Origin: Betaproteobacteria bacterium GR16-43 | GTDB taxonomy: Bacteria; Pseudomonadota; Gammaproteobacteria; Burkholderiales; Usitatibacteraceae | Direction of reading: 5' to 3' | Assembly (NCBI GenBank): GCA_001953215.1 | Contig: CP019169.1 | Span: 3,968,001-4,032,000, forward strand | Length of the DNA stretch: 64,000 bases | Part shown: piece by piece, positions 43,754-59,300 of the stretch | Position numbering within the stretch: position 1 is the first letter of the stretch | How the letters are laid out: the number at the start of each line of letters is the position of its first letter | Translations under genes and position numbers: made by a program | The notes under the pieces: generated by a model | What the model saw: only the letters and a program-made list of their open reading frames with translations | Database searches by the model: none | What the model was told of the DNA's origin: nothing

Positions 43754-45754
43754 ATGCCGCGATACCCCCTGCCCCGGCCCCTGGCCGCCGCACTGGCCCT
43801 GGCTTTCGCCCAGGCCGCGATCCCCGTTCGCGCGGAGGCCGACCTCACGCGCCTGCCGCTGGAGCGCCTGCTCGAGCTGCGCGTCATCGCCGCGTCGAGC
43901 TACGAACAGTCGGCCTCCGAAGCGCCCTCGGCCGTCTCCGTGATCACCGCCGACGACATCCGCCGCAAGGGCTATCGCACGCTCGCGCAGGCCCTCGAGT
44001 CGCTCCCGGGCCTGTACCTCACCGATGACCTCGGCTACTCGTACCTCGGCTCGCGCGGCTTCAACCGCATCGGCGACTACAACAGCCGCTTCCAGCTCTC
44101 CGTGAACGGGCTGCGCACCAACGATGCGCTCTTCGACATGGCGTACCTCGGCACCGAGTTCCCGCTCGACATGGCCCTCATCGAGCGCATCGAGTTCGCC
44201 CCGGGTCCGGGTTCCTCGATGTACGGCAGCAACGCGATGCTGGGCGTGATCAACATCGTCACGCGCAACGCCGACGACCTTTCCGGATGGCGCGTGGCGC
44301 CGGGCATCGGCAGCCACGGCACGCGCTCGCTCATGGCCAGCTTCGGCCGGCGCTTCGACAGCGGCCTGCGCGTCCTGGCGAGCGCCTCGGGCGCGCGCAC
44401 CGACGGCCAGGACTTCCACTATCCCGCGTTCGATACGCCGGCCACCCACGGCGGCGTCGCGCACGGCCAGAACGGCGAGCGCTTGAGCCGCGCCTACCTG
44501 CGCGCGACCTACGAAGGCTGGGACTTCGAGACCTTCGGCGGCCGGCGCGACAAGACCGCGCCCAGCGTCTACCTCGGCAGCGACTTCAATCGCAACGAGA
44601 CGCGGTTGCTGGACGGGCTCGCGTTCGCCGCCCTGCGCTACCAACGCGAGGTCGCGCCGGGAACGGCGCTCGAGGCGCGCGTGTCCACCTCGCGCTATCG
44701 CTACGCCGGTGTCTACCCCGGACTGGCGGCCGTTCCGGACGAGCGCATCGTTCCCGACCTCGCGACGTCCGCCGACAACCGCGACGACGCGCTCGGACGC
44801 TGGCACGGCGCCGAAGCCCGGATCGTGAGCACGGCGTTCACCGGCCACAAGGTCGTGCTCGGCACTGAGTTCCAGCGCGAGACGCTCCAGCAGTCGAACC
44901 GGGATCCGTCCGTGGTCTACCTCGACCGCATGGACCGCGGGCGCCGCGTCGCCTTCTACGCGCAGGACGAGATGCGTTTCTCGCAGGCCTGGCTGCTCAA
45001 CGCCGGCGTGCGCTACGACGAGTACGCGTCCTTCGGCTCGAGCGTGAATCCGCGCCTGGCCCTGATCGGCAACCTGTCCGGCGGGTGGACGTTCAAGCTG
45101 CTCTACGGCTCGGCGTTCCGCGCGCCCAACGCGTACGAGAACTTCTACGTCGCCAGCAGCTACCAGGCGAACGCGGCCCTCGGCCCCGAGCGCTCGAAGA
45201 CCACGGAGGCCGTGGCCGAGTGGCGCCCGAACGAACGCTGGAACGGCCGGGTCTCGGCATTCCACTATCGCTTCGAGGACCTGATCGAGCAGGTCGACGA
45301 AGGCGGCAGCTTCGTCTTCCGCAACCGCGGCTCCGTCACCGGCCGCGGCCTCGAAGGTGCGCTGCAGGCGATCCTCGGCGCGGGCGCCCGCGCCTCGGCC
45401 TCGGCGTCCTTCCACGACGTGCGCCAGGACGACGGCCTGCGCGCCACGAATGCGCCGCGCTACACGGCCAAGGCGGCGCTCGACGCCGCGCTCGGATCGG
45501 CCAACGTGCGCGGCGCGATCGAAGGCAGCCTCGTCGGCCCGCGGCTCGACCGCGACCGCGGCACGATTCCCGCCGAAGCGCGCGTGAACCTCGTCTTCAC
45601 CACCCTCGAGCGCTGGCACGACTTGTCGTTCACGTTCGCCGTCTACAACCTCTTCGACCGAACCAATCCCCAGGCCCTGAGCGAATACTTCGCGCAGGCG
45701 CAAGGCCCCTCGCCGGGCCGCCGCTACTTCGCCGAGGCCGAATGGCGCTTCTGA
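43754..45754 (+). CDS. TonB-dependent outer-membrane receptor
   Basis: The 666-residue protein has a signal peptide (cleaved near V-R-A, about residue 27), a plug domain (about 50-165: A-P-S-A-V-S-V-I-T-A-D-D-I-R-R, G-S-R-G-F-N, L-I-E-R-I-E-F-A-P-G-P-G-S-S-M-Y-G-S-N-A, V-I-N-I-V-T-R) and a beta-barrel ending in W-R-F with the terminal Phe. No typical TonB box is clear. The ATG at 43754 has AAGGAG 7 bases upstream. The next gene, a YfiR-like protein, overlaps its last 13 bases, and the hybrid kinase follows, so the three form one operon. The ligand is unknown. It may be a sensory receptor rather than an iron transporter. Confidence 0.93.
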   Translation: MPRYPLPRPLAAALALAFAQAAIPVRAEADLTRLPLERLLELRVIAASSYEQSASEAPSAVSVITADDIRRKGYRTLAQALESLPGLYLTDDLGYSYLGSRGFNRIGDYNSRFQLSVNGLRTNDALFDMAYLGTEFPLDMALIERIEFAPGPGSSMYGSNAMLGVINIVTRNADDLSGWRVAPGIGSHGTRSLMASFGRRFDSGLRVLASASGARTDGQDFHYPAFDTPATHGGVAHGQNGERLSRAYLRATYEGWDFETFGGRRDKTAPSVYLGSDFNRNETRLLDGLAFAALRYQREVAPGTALEARVSTSRYRYAGVYPGLAAVPDERIVPDLATSADNRDDALGRWHGAEARIVSTAFTGHKVVLGTEFQRETLQQSNRDPSVVYLDRMDRGRRVAFYAQDEMRFSQAWLLNAGVRYDEYASFGSSVNPRLALIGNLSGGWTFKLLYGSAFRAPNAYENFYVASSYQANAALGPERSKTTEAVAEWRPNERWNGRVSAFHYRFEDLIEQVDEGGSFVFRNRGSVTGRGLEGALQAILGAGARASASASFHDVRQDDGLRATNAPRYTAKAALDAALGSANVRGAIEGSLVGPRLDRDRGTIPAEARVNLVFTTLERWHDLSFTFAVYNLFDRTNPQALSEYFAQAQGPSPGRRYFAEAEWRF

Positions 45755-46262
45755 GCCCCTTCGGCCGCGCGTGGCGCAGCGCGTTCGCGACGGCACTGGC
45801 CGTCGCGTGCCCGCTTGCGCACGCCGATCGCGCGTCCGAATCGGACGTGAAGACGGCGTTCGCGTACAACTTCGTCGCGCTGACGAGCTGGCCGGCCGAG
45901 ACCCCCGCCGTGCTGCGCTTCTGCGTGGCGGGGCCGGGCTCCGGCGCTCTCGCGTTCGGGCTGCTCGCGGGCAAGGCGGCCGGAGAACGCACGATCGCGG
46001 TGACGCACGTTGCGAGTCCCGATCGCGTCGCGGACTGCCAGGCGCTCTACGTGCCGCCCTCCGAGAACGCGCGGTTCGACGCCTGGATCGCGGCCGCGTC
46101 GCGCTCGCCGACGCTCACCATCGGCGACCAGTCCCCGCCGGGTGCGATCGTGACGCTGCGGCTGGCCGCGGGTCGCCTCGTGTTCGACGTCGACGCGCGT
46201 GCCGCCGCCGGCGCGAAGCTCTTGCTCAGCTCGCAACTCCTCAAGCTCGCGGCGGTCCGGCG

Positions 46263-46266
<4 letters not shown>
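45742..46266 (+). CDS. YfiR-like periplasmic protein (DUF4154)
   Basis: The 174-residue protein has a signal peptide (to about A-H-A, residue 28) and the YfiR pattern: V-K-T-A-F-A-Y-N-F-V near the start, W-P near 52, L-R-F-C-V-A-G at the first strand, and a C-terminal V-T-L-R-L-A-A-G-R-L-V-F-D-V-D. Two cysteines are seen (F-C-V and D-C-Q). In Pseudomonas YfiR restrains the YfiN diguanylate cyclase through its periplasmic domain. Here the partner is probably the hybrid kinase encoded next, whose sensor domain looks like that of YfiN. The ATG lies inside the receptor gene and the stop overlaps the kinase start (ATGA). Confidence 0.87.
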
Positions 46267-49676
<3,410 letters not shown>

Positions 49677-49699
49677 CCGGGCCCGGTGGCGGGTGACAC

Positions 49700-49747
49700 G
49701 TCAAGCCTTGCCCTTGCGCCCGCCATTGTGTCCAATGGCGGCTTGAC
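49700..49747. terminator. Bulged hairpin between the hybrid kinase and the next gene
   Basis: CCGCCATTG (49720-49728) and CAATGGCGG (49733-49741) form a perfect 9-bp stem with loop TGTC. Outer arms GTCAAGCC (49700-49707) and GGCTTGAC (49740-49747) extend it past a bulge. There is no T run, so it may be a stabilising or attenuating structure rather than a true intrinsic terminator. Confidence 0.4.
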
Positions 49748-49763
49748 TCCACGGGACCCCGCC

Positions 49764-50222
49764 ATGAATCGCTTTTCCCTGTTCCTCACCGCCGCCTTCG
49801 CGGCGGCACCCTGCGCCGTCCTCGCCCAGAACGATCCGTGCGAAATCCTCAAGATCGAGGAGGTGAACACGCTCACCGCCGGCAACGCGAACAAGGCGCG
49901 CGCCAACACGACGAAGGCGGGCCTCGAGTGCTCCTTCCTCGACGCCAAGCAGAACGCCGTGCTCACGGTCGAGATCCGCGGCGCGAAGCTGCCCAAGGCC
50001 GAGCTCGACATCGAGGCCGAGAACCTGCAGAAGATCTACCGCACGTCGGTGAAACCGGTCGAGATCGGCGACGGCGGCTTCTGGCTCACCTCCAAGTACG
50101 AGCTCTTCTTCCGCAAGAACAAGAACATCGTGCGCGTGGTGATGAACTCGAACTCGGATCCGAAGACCATCCAGGCACGCACCGAGAGCGTGGGACGCCT
50201 GGTCGAGACGCGCCTGAAGTGA
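49764..50222 (+). CDS. Small secreted hypothetical protein
   Basis: The 152-residue protein has a Sec signal peptide (cleaved after V-L-A near 22). The mature part has two cysteines, N-D-P-C-E-I-L near its start and L-E-C-S-F, which could pair, and an E-E-V-N-T-L-T-A-G segment. The pattern Cys-x-Leu...Glu-Glu-Val resembles small secreted domains of unknown function such as the DUF3558 group, but I cannot assign it. The GTGA overlap with the following transporter gene suggests coupled translation. Confidence 0.72.
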   Translation: MNRFSLFLTAAFAAAPCAVLAQNDPCEILKIEEVNTLTAGNANKARANTTKAGLECSFLDAKQNAVLTVEIRGAKLPKAELDIEAENLQKIYRTSVKPVEIGDGGFWLTSKYELFFRKNKNIVRVVMNSNSDPKTIQARTESVGRLVETRLK

Positions 50223-51712
50223 TCCGCGGCGCCTCCCGGCGCCTTGCCGCGGGCCTGGCCCTCCTCGCCGCCCTCGGCGCCCCAGCCGCGCAGGAGCCGC
50301 TTCGCGTCGGCTCCAAGCGCTTCACCGAGTCGTTCATCCTGGGCGAAGTGCTCGTCGAGACCGCGCGGCGCGGCGGCGCGGCCGCCGAGCATCGTCCCGG
50401 CCTCGGCAACACCGCGATCCTGGTCGAGGCGCTGAAGGGCGGCGCGATCGACGCGTATCCCGAATACACCGGGACCATCGCGGCGGAAATCCTCAAGGCC
50501 GAAGGGCCGCTCGACCTCGCGGCCCTCAATGCCCGGCTTTCACCCCTGGGGCTCGCGGCACGCGTGCCGCTCGGGTTCTCGAACAGCTATGCGATCGGCC
50601 TGCGCGAGGAAGATGCGGCCAGGCTCGGCATCGCCCGCGTGAGCGACCTCGCCCGCACGCCCGAATTGAAACTGGGGCTGTCGCACGAATTCCTCGGACG
50701 TCGCGACGGCTGGCCGGGCTTGAAGGCCGCGTACGGCCTGCCGCAGGCACCCATCGGCCTCGACCACGGGCTCGCCTACGAAGCGCTCGCCGCGGGCCAG
50801 GTGCAGGCGATCGACCTCTACACCACCGACGCGAAGCTGGCCGGCGGCAAGGTCCGGGTGCTGGACGACGACCGGCGCTACTTCCCGCGCTACGACGCGG
50901 TGATCCTGCATCGCCTCGATGCGCCCGTGAAGCACCCGGCCGCGTTCGCCGCGCTCGCGAAGCTGGAGGGACGCATCGACGAACGCACGATGCAGCGCCT
51001 GAACGCCCGCGCGGAGATCGATCGGGTCCCGTTCGCGGAAGTCGCCCGCGAATACCTCTCCTCGAAAAAAGCAGCGGACCCCGTTTCCCTGTGGGGTGCG
51101 ATTTTCGCCGAGGACTTCGCGCGGCTCACGCTGCAGCACCTGGGCCTGGTGCTGGGCTCGCTGCTCGCCGCGACGCTGGTCGGAATCCCGCTGGGCATCC
51201 TCGCGGCGAAGGTGCCGGCCGTCGCGCAGGCGGTGCTCGCGATCACGGGGGTCGCCCAGACCATTCCCTCGCTCGCCCTGCTGGCGATCCTGATCCCGCT
51301 CACGGGAATGATCGGCACGGTGCCCGCGCTGATCGCGCTCTTCGTCTACGCGCTGCTGCCGATCGTGCGCAACACGCACGCGGGCTTGCTGGGCATCTCG
51401 CGCGGGCAGCGCGACGCGGCACGCGCGCTCGGCCTGCGCGAAGCGACGATCCTCGCCAAGGTCGAACTGCCGCTCGCGGCGCCCACGATCCTGGCCGGCG
51501 TGAAGACCGCGGCCGTGATCGGCGTGGGAACCGCGACCATCGCCGCGTTCGTCGGCGCCGGCGGCTACGGCGAGCGCATCGTGCAGGGCCTGGCCCTGAG
51601 CGACAATCGCGCGCTGCTGGCCGGGGCGATTCCCGCCGCGGCCCTGGCGCTCGTCGTGCACGGCCTCTTCGAATTCATCGAACACCGCATGGGGCACCGG
51701 TCATGGAACTGA
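50219..51712 (+). CDS. ABC transporter fusion: ProX/OpuC-type binding domain joined to permease
   Basis: The 497-residue protein joins two parts of a quaternary-amine-type importer. Residues 1-280 are a signal peptide plus an OpuC/ProX-like binding domain ([26 protein letters not shown]). Residues 285-497 are a permease of the OpuB/ProW type ([29 protein letters not shown]). The GTG start at 50219 overlaps the stop of the previous gene. The end overlaps hutH by 10 bases, so the substrate may be histidine, as for the ProXWV-like HutXWV systems. No ATPase gene lies in the window; one must be supplied from elsewhere. Confidence 0.87.
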   Translation: MIRGASRRLAAGLALLAALGAPAAQEPLRVGSKRFTESFILGEVLVETARRGGAAAEHRPGLGNTAILVEALKGGAIDAYPEYTGTIAAEILKAEGPLDLAALNARLSPLGLAARVPLGFSNSYAIGLREEDAARLGIARVSDLARTPELKLGLSHEFLGRRDGWPGLKAAYGLPQAPIGLDHGLAYEALAAGQVQAIDLYTTDAKLAGGKVRVLDDDRRYFPRYDAVILHRLDAPVKHPAAFAALAKLEGRIDERTMQRLNARAEIDRVPFAEVAREYLSSKKAADPVSLWGAIFAEDFARLTLQHLGLVLGSLLAATLVGIPLGILAAKVPAVAQAVLAITGVAQTIPSLALLAILIPLTGMIGTVPALIALFVYALLPIVRNTHAGLLGISRGQRDAARALGLREATILAKVELPLAAPTILAGVKTAAVIGVGTATIAAFVGAGGYGERIVQGLALSDNRALLAGAIPAAALALVVHGLFEFIEHRMGHRSWN

Positions 51713-53202
51713 AGCCTGGAAACCTTTCGCTGCAGGCGCTCCGCGCGTTCGCCCGCGCCCCGCAGCGCATCACGCTCGATGCCGCGAGCCGCGAGGCGCT
51801 CGAGGTCGGCGCGAAAGCCGTCGCCGCGATCGTGCGCGCGGGCAAGCCGGTCTACGGCATCAACACCGGCTTCGGCAAGCTGGCCCAGACCCACATTCCC
51901 GACGACCAGCTCGACCTCCTGCAGCGAAACCTCGTGCTCTCGCACAGCGTCGGCGTCGGGATCCCGCTTTCCGACGACGTCGTGCGCCTCGTGATGCTGC
52001 TGAAGGTCGCGAATCTCGCCCGCGGCTTTTCGGGGGTGCGTCCGGCGGTGGTCGACGCCCTTCTCGCGCTGCTGGCCGCCGAGGTCTATCCGGTGATCCC
52101 GTCGAAGGGCTCGGTCGGCGCGTCGGGCGACCTGGCCCCGCTGGCCCACATGAGCGCCGTGTTGATCGGCCTGGGACAGGTCCGACACCGCGGCAGCGTG
52201 CTCCCCGCCGCCGAAGGCCTGCGCATCGCGGGACTGAAGCCGCTGGTGCTGGGCCCGAAGGAAGGCCTCGCGCTGCTGAACGGCACGCAGGTCTCCACGG
52301 CCCTCGCGCTGTCGGGACTCTTCTCGATCCAGAACGTGTTCGACGCGGCGATGGTGGCCGGCGCGATGAGCGTCGATGCGGCGATGGGCAGCGACACGCC
52401 TTTCGACGCGCGGATCCACGAGCTGCGCGGGCAACCGGGCCAGATCGAAACCGCCGCGACGTATCGCCGCCTGCTTTCCGGCAGCGCGATCCGCGCCTCG
52501 CACGTGACGGGCGACGACCGCGTGCAAGACCCCTACTCGCTACGCTGCCAACCCCAGGTGATGGGCGCCTGCCTCGACGTGATTCGCGGCGCGGCGGCGA
52601 CGCTGCTGCGGGAAGCGAATGGCGTCACCGACAACCCGCTGGTGTTTCCGGAAAGCGGCGAATGCCTCTCCGGCGGCAACTTCCACGCGGAACCGGTCGC
52701 CTTCGCCGCCGATCACCTGGCACTCGCGATCGCCGAGATCGGCGCGCTTTCGGAGCGGCGCATCGCGCTGTTGATCGATTCGTCCATCAGCGGCCTGCCG
52801 CCCTTCCTCACGGCGGCCTCCGGGGTGAACTCGGGCTTCATGATCGCGCACGTCACGGCGGCCGCGCTCGCCTCGGAAAACAAGTCCCTCGCGCATCCGG
52901 CCAGCGTCGATTCGCTGCCCACGTCGGCCAACCAGGAAGACCACGTTTCGATGGCCACTTTCGCCGCCCGGCGCCTGGGCGAGATGGCCGACAACACCGC
53001 GGGCATCGTCGCCATCGAGCTGCTGGCCGCCGCGCAGGGCATCGACTTCCGCCGGCCGCTGCGCAGTTCCGCGCCGATCGAGAAGGCGCACGCGCTGATC
53101 CGCGGCGTGGCCGAGCACCTGGATGGGGACCGCTTCCTCGCCCACGACATCGAAGCGGTGAAGCCGCTGGTGGCGAACGGGACGTTCGAGCCCGCGCGCT
53201 AG
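51703..53202 (+). CDS. hutH: Histidine ammonia-lyase
   Basis: The 499-residue enzyme deaminates histidine to urocanate, the first step of the Hut pathway. The self-formed MIO cofactor comes from A-S-G in [12 protein letters not shown]. Other family marks are [37 protein letters not shown], and the C-terminal Q-E-D-H-V-S-M. Length and motifs fit HutH better than the tyrosine or phenylalanine lyases. The start lies inside the transporter gene. No hutU, hutI or hutC is nearby, so this pair is detached from the rest of the pathway. Confidence 0.94.
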   Translation: MELKPGNLSLQALRAFARAPQRITLDAASREALEVGAKAVAAIVRAGKPVYGINTGFGKLAQTHIPDDQLDLLQRNLVLSHSVGVGIPLSDDVVRLVMLLKVANLARGFSGVRPAVVDALLALLAAEVYPVIPSKGSVGASGDLAPLAHMSAVLIGLGQVRHRGSVLPAAEGLRIAGLKPLVLGPKEGLALLNGTQVSTALALSGLFSIQNVFDAAMVAGAMSVDAAMGSDTPFDARIHELRGQPGQIETAATYRRLLSGSAIRASHVTGDDRVQDPYSLRCQPQVMGACLDVIRGAAATLLREANGVTDNPLVFPESGECLSGGNFHAEPVAFAADHLALAIAEIGALSERRIALLIDSSISGLPPFLTAASGVNSGFMIAHVTAAALASENKSLAHPASVDSLPTSANQEDHVSMATFAARRLGEMADNTAGIVAIELLAAAQGIDFRRPLRSSAPIEKAHALIRGVAEHLDGDRFLAHDIEAVKPLVANGTFEPAR

Positions 53203-53209
53203 CGGACGG

Positions 53210-53683
53210 CTACTTCTTCTTCGCGCGCTCCGCCTGGACGGCGTCCCGGTCCTCGGGAGAAACCTTCATCCCGCCGCACTGGGTCTTCAGCTCGTTCGAG
53301 CGGCGGTTGTGATCTTCCAGGTCCTTGCCCAGCTGGGTCGCGTCCGACGCAAGCCGGATGCGGCGCCCGTTCAGCTCGGCCCCGCGAGCGTTGTAGGAGG
53401 CGAGCCGCCCCTTCTTCGAGTCGTCGATGGAATTGCCGGCATCCGCGTGGGCCGTCATGTCCGCCTGCAACGTCGCGATGCCCTCGTCGTACGCGGCCCG
53501 CCGGACCTCGAGCGCCTTGCGGTTGGCCTGCAGGGCTTCGGCCTTGTCGAGGCATGCGCTGTACTCGGCGCGCGTGGCGAGCGGCTTGGCGGGATCCGGG
53601 GACGCGGGAGCCGCAGGCTCCGGAGTGGCTTGTGCCAGCGCGAATCCGGCGGGGAGAAGCAGCAAGGCGAGGAGTGTTTTCAT
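53210..53683 (-). CDS. Small secreted coiled-coil protein
   Basis: The 157-residue protein has a Sec signal peptide (cleaved near A-L-A, residue 17), a short Pro/Ala-rich linker, and a helical region with two cysteines (Y-S-A-C-L and T-Q-C-G). Heptad-like spacing and charge suggest a coiled coil. It ends in a Lys-rich tail. Its start overlaps the TrpF-like stop (ATGA). I do not recognise a family. Confidence 0.65.
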   Translation of the reverse strand: MKTLLALLLLPAGFALAQATPEPAAPASPDPAKPLATRAEYSACLDKAEALQANRKALEVRRAAYDEGIATLQADMTAHADAGNSIDDSKKGRLASYNARGAELNGRRIRLASDATQLGKDLEDHNRRSNELKTQCGGMKVSPEDRDAVQAERAKKK

Positions 53684-54369
53684 GCCCGCGATGATAGCTT
53701 GCGCGCGGGCGCTTCGTGCACGCTGCGCATGAAGGCTTCGAGCCGGGGCGCGCTCAAGTGACCCGACTCCCGCACGCTCGAACACAAGTCGAGCCCGAAG
53801 GGCTGGACCGCGGCGATCGCCTCGCCGACATTTCCGGCGTTGATGCCTCCCGCGAGGAAAACGCGCACGCCGGCCTCGTCGCGGATCCTGCGGCTGATGC
53901 GCCAGTCGTGCGTGCGCCCCGTGCCGCCGAGTTCCTTGATCGGCAGGTTGGGATTCCCGGAATCGAGCAGCAACGCATCGACGAGCGGCGCGGCCATGCG
54001 CGCTTCCTCCAGCGAGCCCTCGTCCGCGACGTGGATGACCTGCACGAGTTCCACGGACGGCAGGAGCCTTCGAAGCCGCACGAGCTCGGGGGGTGCCACG
54101 AAGTCCACCAGCTGGAGCGTCGTGGTCCGGCACGCGGCGTGGTGGGCCGCGATCGCATCGGCGTCCTGGCGCGCCGTGAGGAGGAACGTGGCGATCGGCG
54201 GCGGCACGGAGGCCGCGATCTCGGCGATGAGGCGGTCGTCGATGACCCCGGGGCCGCTCGGCATCGAGGACACCAGGCCGAGCGCCGAGGCACCGGCCGA
54301 GATGGCGAGGCGCGCTTCCTCGACGCTCGAGATGCAGCAGATCTTGACGTGGGGAGGCCGGCCGATCAT
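53680..54369 (-). CDS. Phosphoribosylanthranilate isomerase-like protein (TrpF paralogue)
   Basis: The 229-residue protein has the TrpF fold order: V-K-I-C-C-I-S near the start with the catalytic-cysteine position, L-L-L-D-S-G with the acid position, G-G-T-G-R-T-H-D-W, and the phosphate-binding A-G-G-I-N-x-x-N-V with G-L-D-L-C-S-S-V-R near the end. It is not beside other trp genes; it sits between fghA and a secreted protein gene. It could be the cell's TrpF, or a paralogue with another role, since proteins with this G-T-G-R-T-H-D-W form often stand alone. The ATG at 54369 has no strong ribosome site. Confidence 0.78.
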   Translation of the reverse strand: MIGRPPHVKICCISSVEEARLAISAGASALGLVSSMPSGPGVIDDRLIAEIAASVPPPIATFLLTARQDADAIAAHHAACRTTTLQLVDFVAPPELVRLRRLLPSVELVQVIHVADEGSLEEARMAAPLVDALLLDSGNPNLPIKELGGTGRTHDWRISRRIRDEAGVRVFLAGGINAGNVGEAIAAVQPFGLDLCSSVRESGHLSAPRLEAFMRSVHEAPARKLSSRA

Positions 54370-54370
54370 C

Positions 54371-55206
54371 TCAGGCGGCCAATCGCCCCGCGTGGAACCG
54401 CAGGTGGTCGGCGACGAAGCTCTGGATGAACCAGTAGCTGTGGTCGTAGCCCGCGTGCTCGCGCAGGACGGGAACGATATGCGTGCCGCGGCACGCGGCG
54501 ACGAAATGTTCGGGCTGGAGCTGCGTGGCCAGGAATTTGTCGGCGAGCCCCTGGTCGATCAGGACCTCGCCCGAGAACGACGAGGCCCGCGCGAGCACCG
54601 ACGCATCATAGGCACGCCACGCGGTGCGCTCCTCGCCGAGGTAGCGCGAGAACGCCTTCTCGCCCCAGGGCACGATCGAGGGCGAGGCGATCGGCGCGAA
54701 CACCGACACCGACCGGTACTTCGAGGGATTGCGCAGCGCGCACACGAGCGCCCCGTGCCCGCCCATCGAGTGCCCGAAGATCGCCTGGCGCTCGCGGTCG
54801 ACCATGAAGTTCGCCGCGACGACCTCCGGCAGCTCCTTCGTGACGTAGCTGTACATGCGGTAGTTGGCGCTCCACGGCGCCACGGTGGCATCGACGTAGA
54901 AGCCCGCGCCGAGGCCGAAGTCCCAGCTCTCGTCGTCGCCGGGGAAGCGCGGCACGCGCGGGCTGGTGTCGGGTGCGACGAGGACCAGGCCCAGCTCGGC
55001 GGCAAGGCGCTGCGCGCCCGCCTTGATCATGAAGGTCTCCTCGGTGCACGTGAGGCCCGCGAGGAAGTAGAGGACCGGCCGCGGCCCCGGCACGCGCGGG
55101 CGGAAGACCGAGAAGCGCATCGGGCTCGCGCATTCCTTCGAGGTGTGCCGGTAGGAGCCCTGCACGCCGCCGAAGCAGGACTGCTCGGAGAGAACCTCGA
55201 ACGGCA

Positions 55207-55207
<1 letters not shown>
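54371..55207 (-). CDS. fghA: S-formylglutathione hydrolase
   Basis: The 278-residue esterase splits S-formylglutathione to formate and glutathione, the second step of glutathione-dependent formaldehyde removal. It has Y-F-L-A-G-L-T-C-T-E-E (oxyanion region), the nucleophile elbow G-H-S-M-G-G-H-G-A, the Asp in Q-G-L-A-D-K-F, and the catalytic His in Y-D-H-S-Y-W-F. Length and motifs are typical. The start overlaps the adhC stop (TGATG), so the two enzymes of the pathway are coupled. Confidence 0.95.
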
Positions 55208-56382
<1,175 letters not shown>

Positions 56383-59300
56383 TTACGGCATCACGCTCCA
56401 GCCGGTGCCGGCGCCCAGCAGGTCGCCGCCGGACGTGACCGTCGTGCCGTTCATCAGCCACACCGCGATGCGCCCGTCCGTGTGCTGCCAGACGATGTCC
56501 GCCTTGCCGTCGCCGTTCACGTCCGCCACGCGCTTGACCGCCCAGCCCGTTCCAGCGCCGAGGATCTGCGTCGTGGTGGTCGGGGCGACGCCGTTCATCA
56601 GGTAGATCGCCACGCGCCCGTCCGTGTGGGTGAAGACGAGGTCGGAGCGGCCATCGCCGTCGAAGTCGCCGGCGTGCGTGACGCTCCAGCCGGTGCCGGC
56701 GCCGAGCACGTTCGCGCCCGAGGCCATCACCGGACCGTTCATGAGCCACACGGCGGTGGTGCCGTCGGTGTGGGACCACACGAGGTCCGACTTTCCGTCG
56801 CCGTCCGTGTCGGCCACCAGCGTGACGCTCCAGCCGCTGCCGGCGTTGAGGATCTGGTTCGTCGCGATGGAACTGAGGCCGTTCATGGTCCAGATCGCCG
56901 CGCGGCCATCCGTGTGGGTCCACACGAAGTCGCCCTTGCCGTCGCCGTTGAAGTCGCCGACTTTCGTGACGCTCCAGCCGGAACCGGCGCCCAGGAGCGA
57001 AGCCCCCGAGCTCACGGTGGCGCCATTCATGAGGTACGCGGCGATGGTGCCGTCCGCGTTCTGGAACACGATGTCGGACTTCCCGTCGCCGCTGAGGTCC
57101 GGCGACTGCGTGACGGTCCAGCCCCCGCCCGCGGGCAGGATGTTGGTCTTCTGCAAGGCGATGGTGCCGTCCATGAGGTAGACGGTCACGCGCCCGTCGG
57201 GGTTCTGCCAGATGAGGTCGCTCTTGCCGTCGCCGTCGAGGTCCGCGACGCGTGCGACTTGCCACGCGGTGCCGGCCGGGAAGACTTCCGCGCTCACCGG
57301 TGCCGAGAGGCCGTTCATCAGCCACACGGCGGTGCGTCCGTCGGCGTTGTGAAGGACGACGTCCTCGCGGCCATCGGCATTCAGGTCGGCGAGCCTGCGC
57401 GCATGCGGCGTGACGCTGTTCGAAGCCGCCGACGCGGGGCCGGTTCCGACCACGTTGGTGGCCGTCACGGTGCAGGTGGTCGAGGCATCGTTGGCGGGCC
57501 CGCTCACGATGATCGGCGAAACCGTGCCGCCGGCGCTCGTCGCGCCGCAAGTCGCGGTGTAGCCGGTGATCGGCGAGCCGCCGTTCGAACCCGGGGCGCC
57601 GAAGAACACGCGCACCAGGCTGTCGCCCGACGTGGCGCCCTGCATCGACGGCGCTCCAGGCACTCCAGCCGTCGTTACGCTGTTGGATGCGGCCGACGCG
57701 GCGCCTTGTCCGATGCCATTCGTGGCCCTCACCGTGAAGGTGTAAGCCGTGGCATTCGCGAGGCCCGACACGACGATGGGCGAAGACGCTGCCGTTCCGG
57801 TAAACCCGCCGGGACTCGACGTCGCGGTGTAGCTGGTGATCGCCGAGCCGCCGTCCGAGCCCGGTGCGGTGAAGGTGACGCTCGCCTGGCCAACGCCCGC
57901 CGTGGCGGTGCCGATGGTCGGCGCGCCCGGTACCGTGCCCGGCGTGACGCTGTTCGACGCAGCCGAGGCGGCTCCCTGGCCGACGCCGTTGGTGGCACGC
58001 ACGGTGAATGTGTACGCCGTGCCGTTGGCAAGGCCGGTCACGACCAGCGGAGAGCTCGAGCCCGAGGCCGTGAAGCCACCGGGGCTGGAGGTGGCGGTGT
58101 AGCTGGTGATCGCGGAACCGCCGTTGCTGGCGGGCGCGGTGAAGGTGATCGAGGCCTGGCCATTGGACGGCGTGGCCGTGCCGATGGTCGGCGCGCCGGG
58201 CACGGTGGCCGGCGTCACGGCGTTGGATGCCGCCGACGGCGCGCTCACGCCCACCGAGTTGGTCGCCGTCACCGTGAAGGTGTAGCTCGTGCCGTTGGTG
58301 AGGCCCGACACGACGATGGGCGAGGTCGCGCCCGTGCCGGTGATGCCGCCCGGACTGGACGTCATCGTGTAGCCGGTGATCGCCGCGCCACCGTTGTTGG
58401 CGGGCGCGGTGAAGGTGATGCTGGCCTGCGCGTTGCCGCCGGTCGCGGTGCCGATGGTCGGCGCCTGCGAAACGGTCGGGGAGGCTTCGAACGCGCCGGA
58501 GTCGCAGGCGGGGCCGATCGGACGAGCCGTACCGCGCTGGTCGGTCGACGTCGCGCAGGTCGGGGCGCGGTCGCGCGCCGGGCTGTAGGCCTGCAGCGAG
58601 ATCGTCTGGGTCGAGCCGCCATTGCTGGCGAGGGCGTTGAGCAATGCGGCGCCCACGAAATTGTTGGTGGTCGTGCCGCCGATCGTGCAGCCGGAGGTCG
58701 AGCCGATCACATTGTAGTTGAGCGAATTGAAGCTCGAGGTCGTATTGCAGTCCGGGCCCGTCGTGGCCGTGTTGTTCGCGATGATGCTGCGATCGATGCT
58801 GAAGTTCGCGGTCTGGTTCTTGTAGATACCGCCGCCCGTGCCGCTGCCCGCCGTGTTGTTGGCGATCGTGACGTGCGTGAGCGTGATGGCACCGACCGCC
58901 GCCGAATTGTTGGCCGCGATCGCGCCGCCGCGAAGCGTCGCGGTATTCCCGGAGAACGTGCTGTTGGTGATGTTGAGCGTCTCGGTACCGACGTCCCCGG
59001 TATGGTAGACCGCGCCGCCGGTCGCGGCGGAGTTGCCGTTGAACGTGCTGTTGGTGATGGTCATCTGCCCCGAGCTGCGTAGCGCGCCGCCTTCGCCGCC
59101 CGACACGTTGCCGCTGAACGTGCTGTTGTTGACGGTCAGGGTGCCGCTGGAGTTGATGACCGCGGCGCCGCTCGCCGACGTCTGGTTGTTGGTGAACGCG
59201 ACGTTGTTCAGCGTGACGTTGGCGTTCTCGATGTACATGCCGCCGAAGTCGAATCCGGAGGGCCCGCCGGACTTGCCGCGCGTGACGGTAAGGCCCGTCA

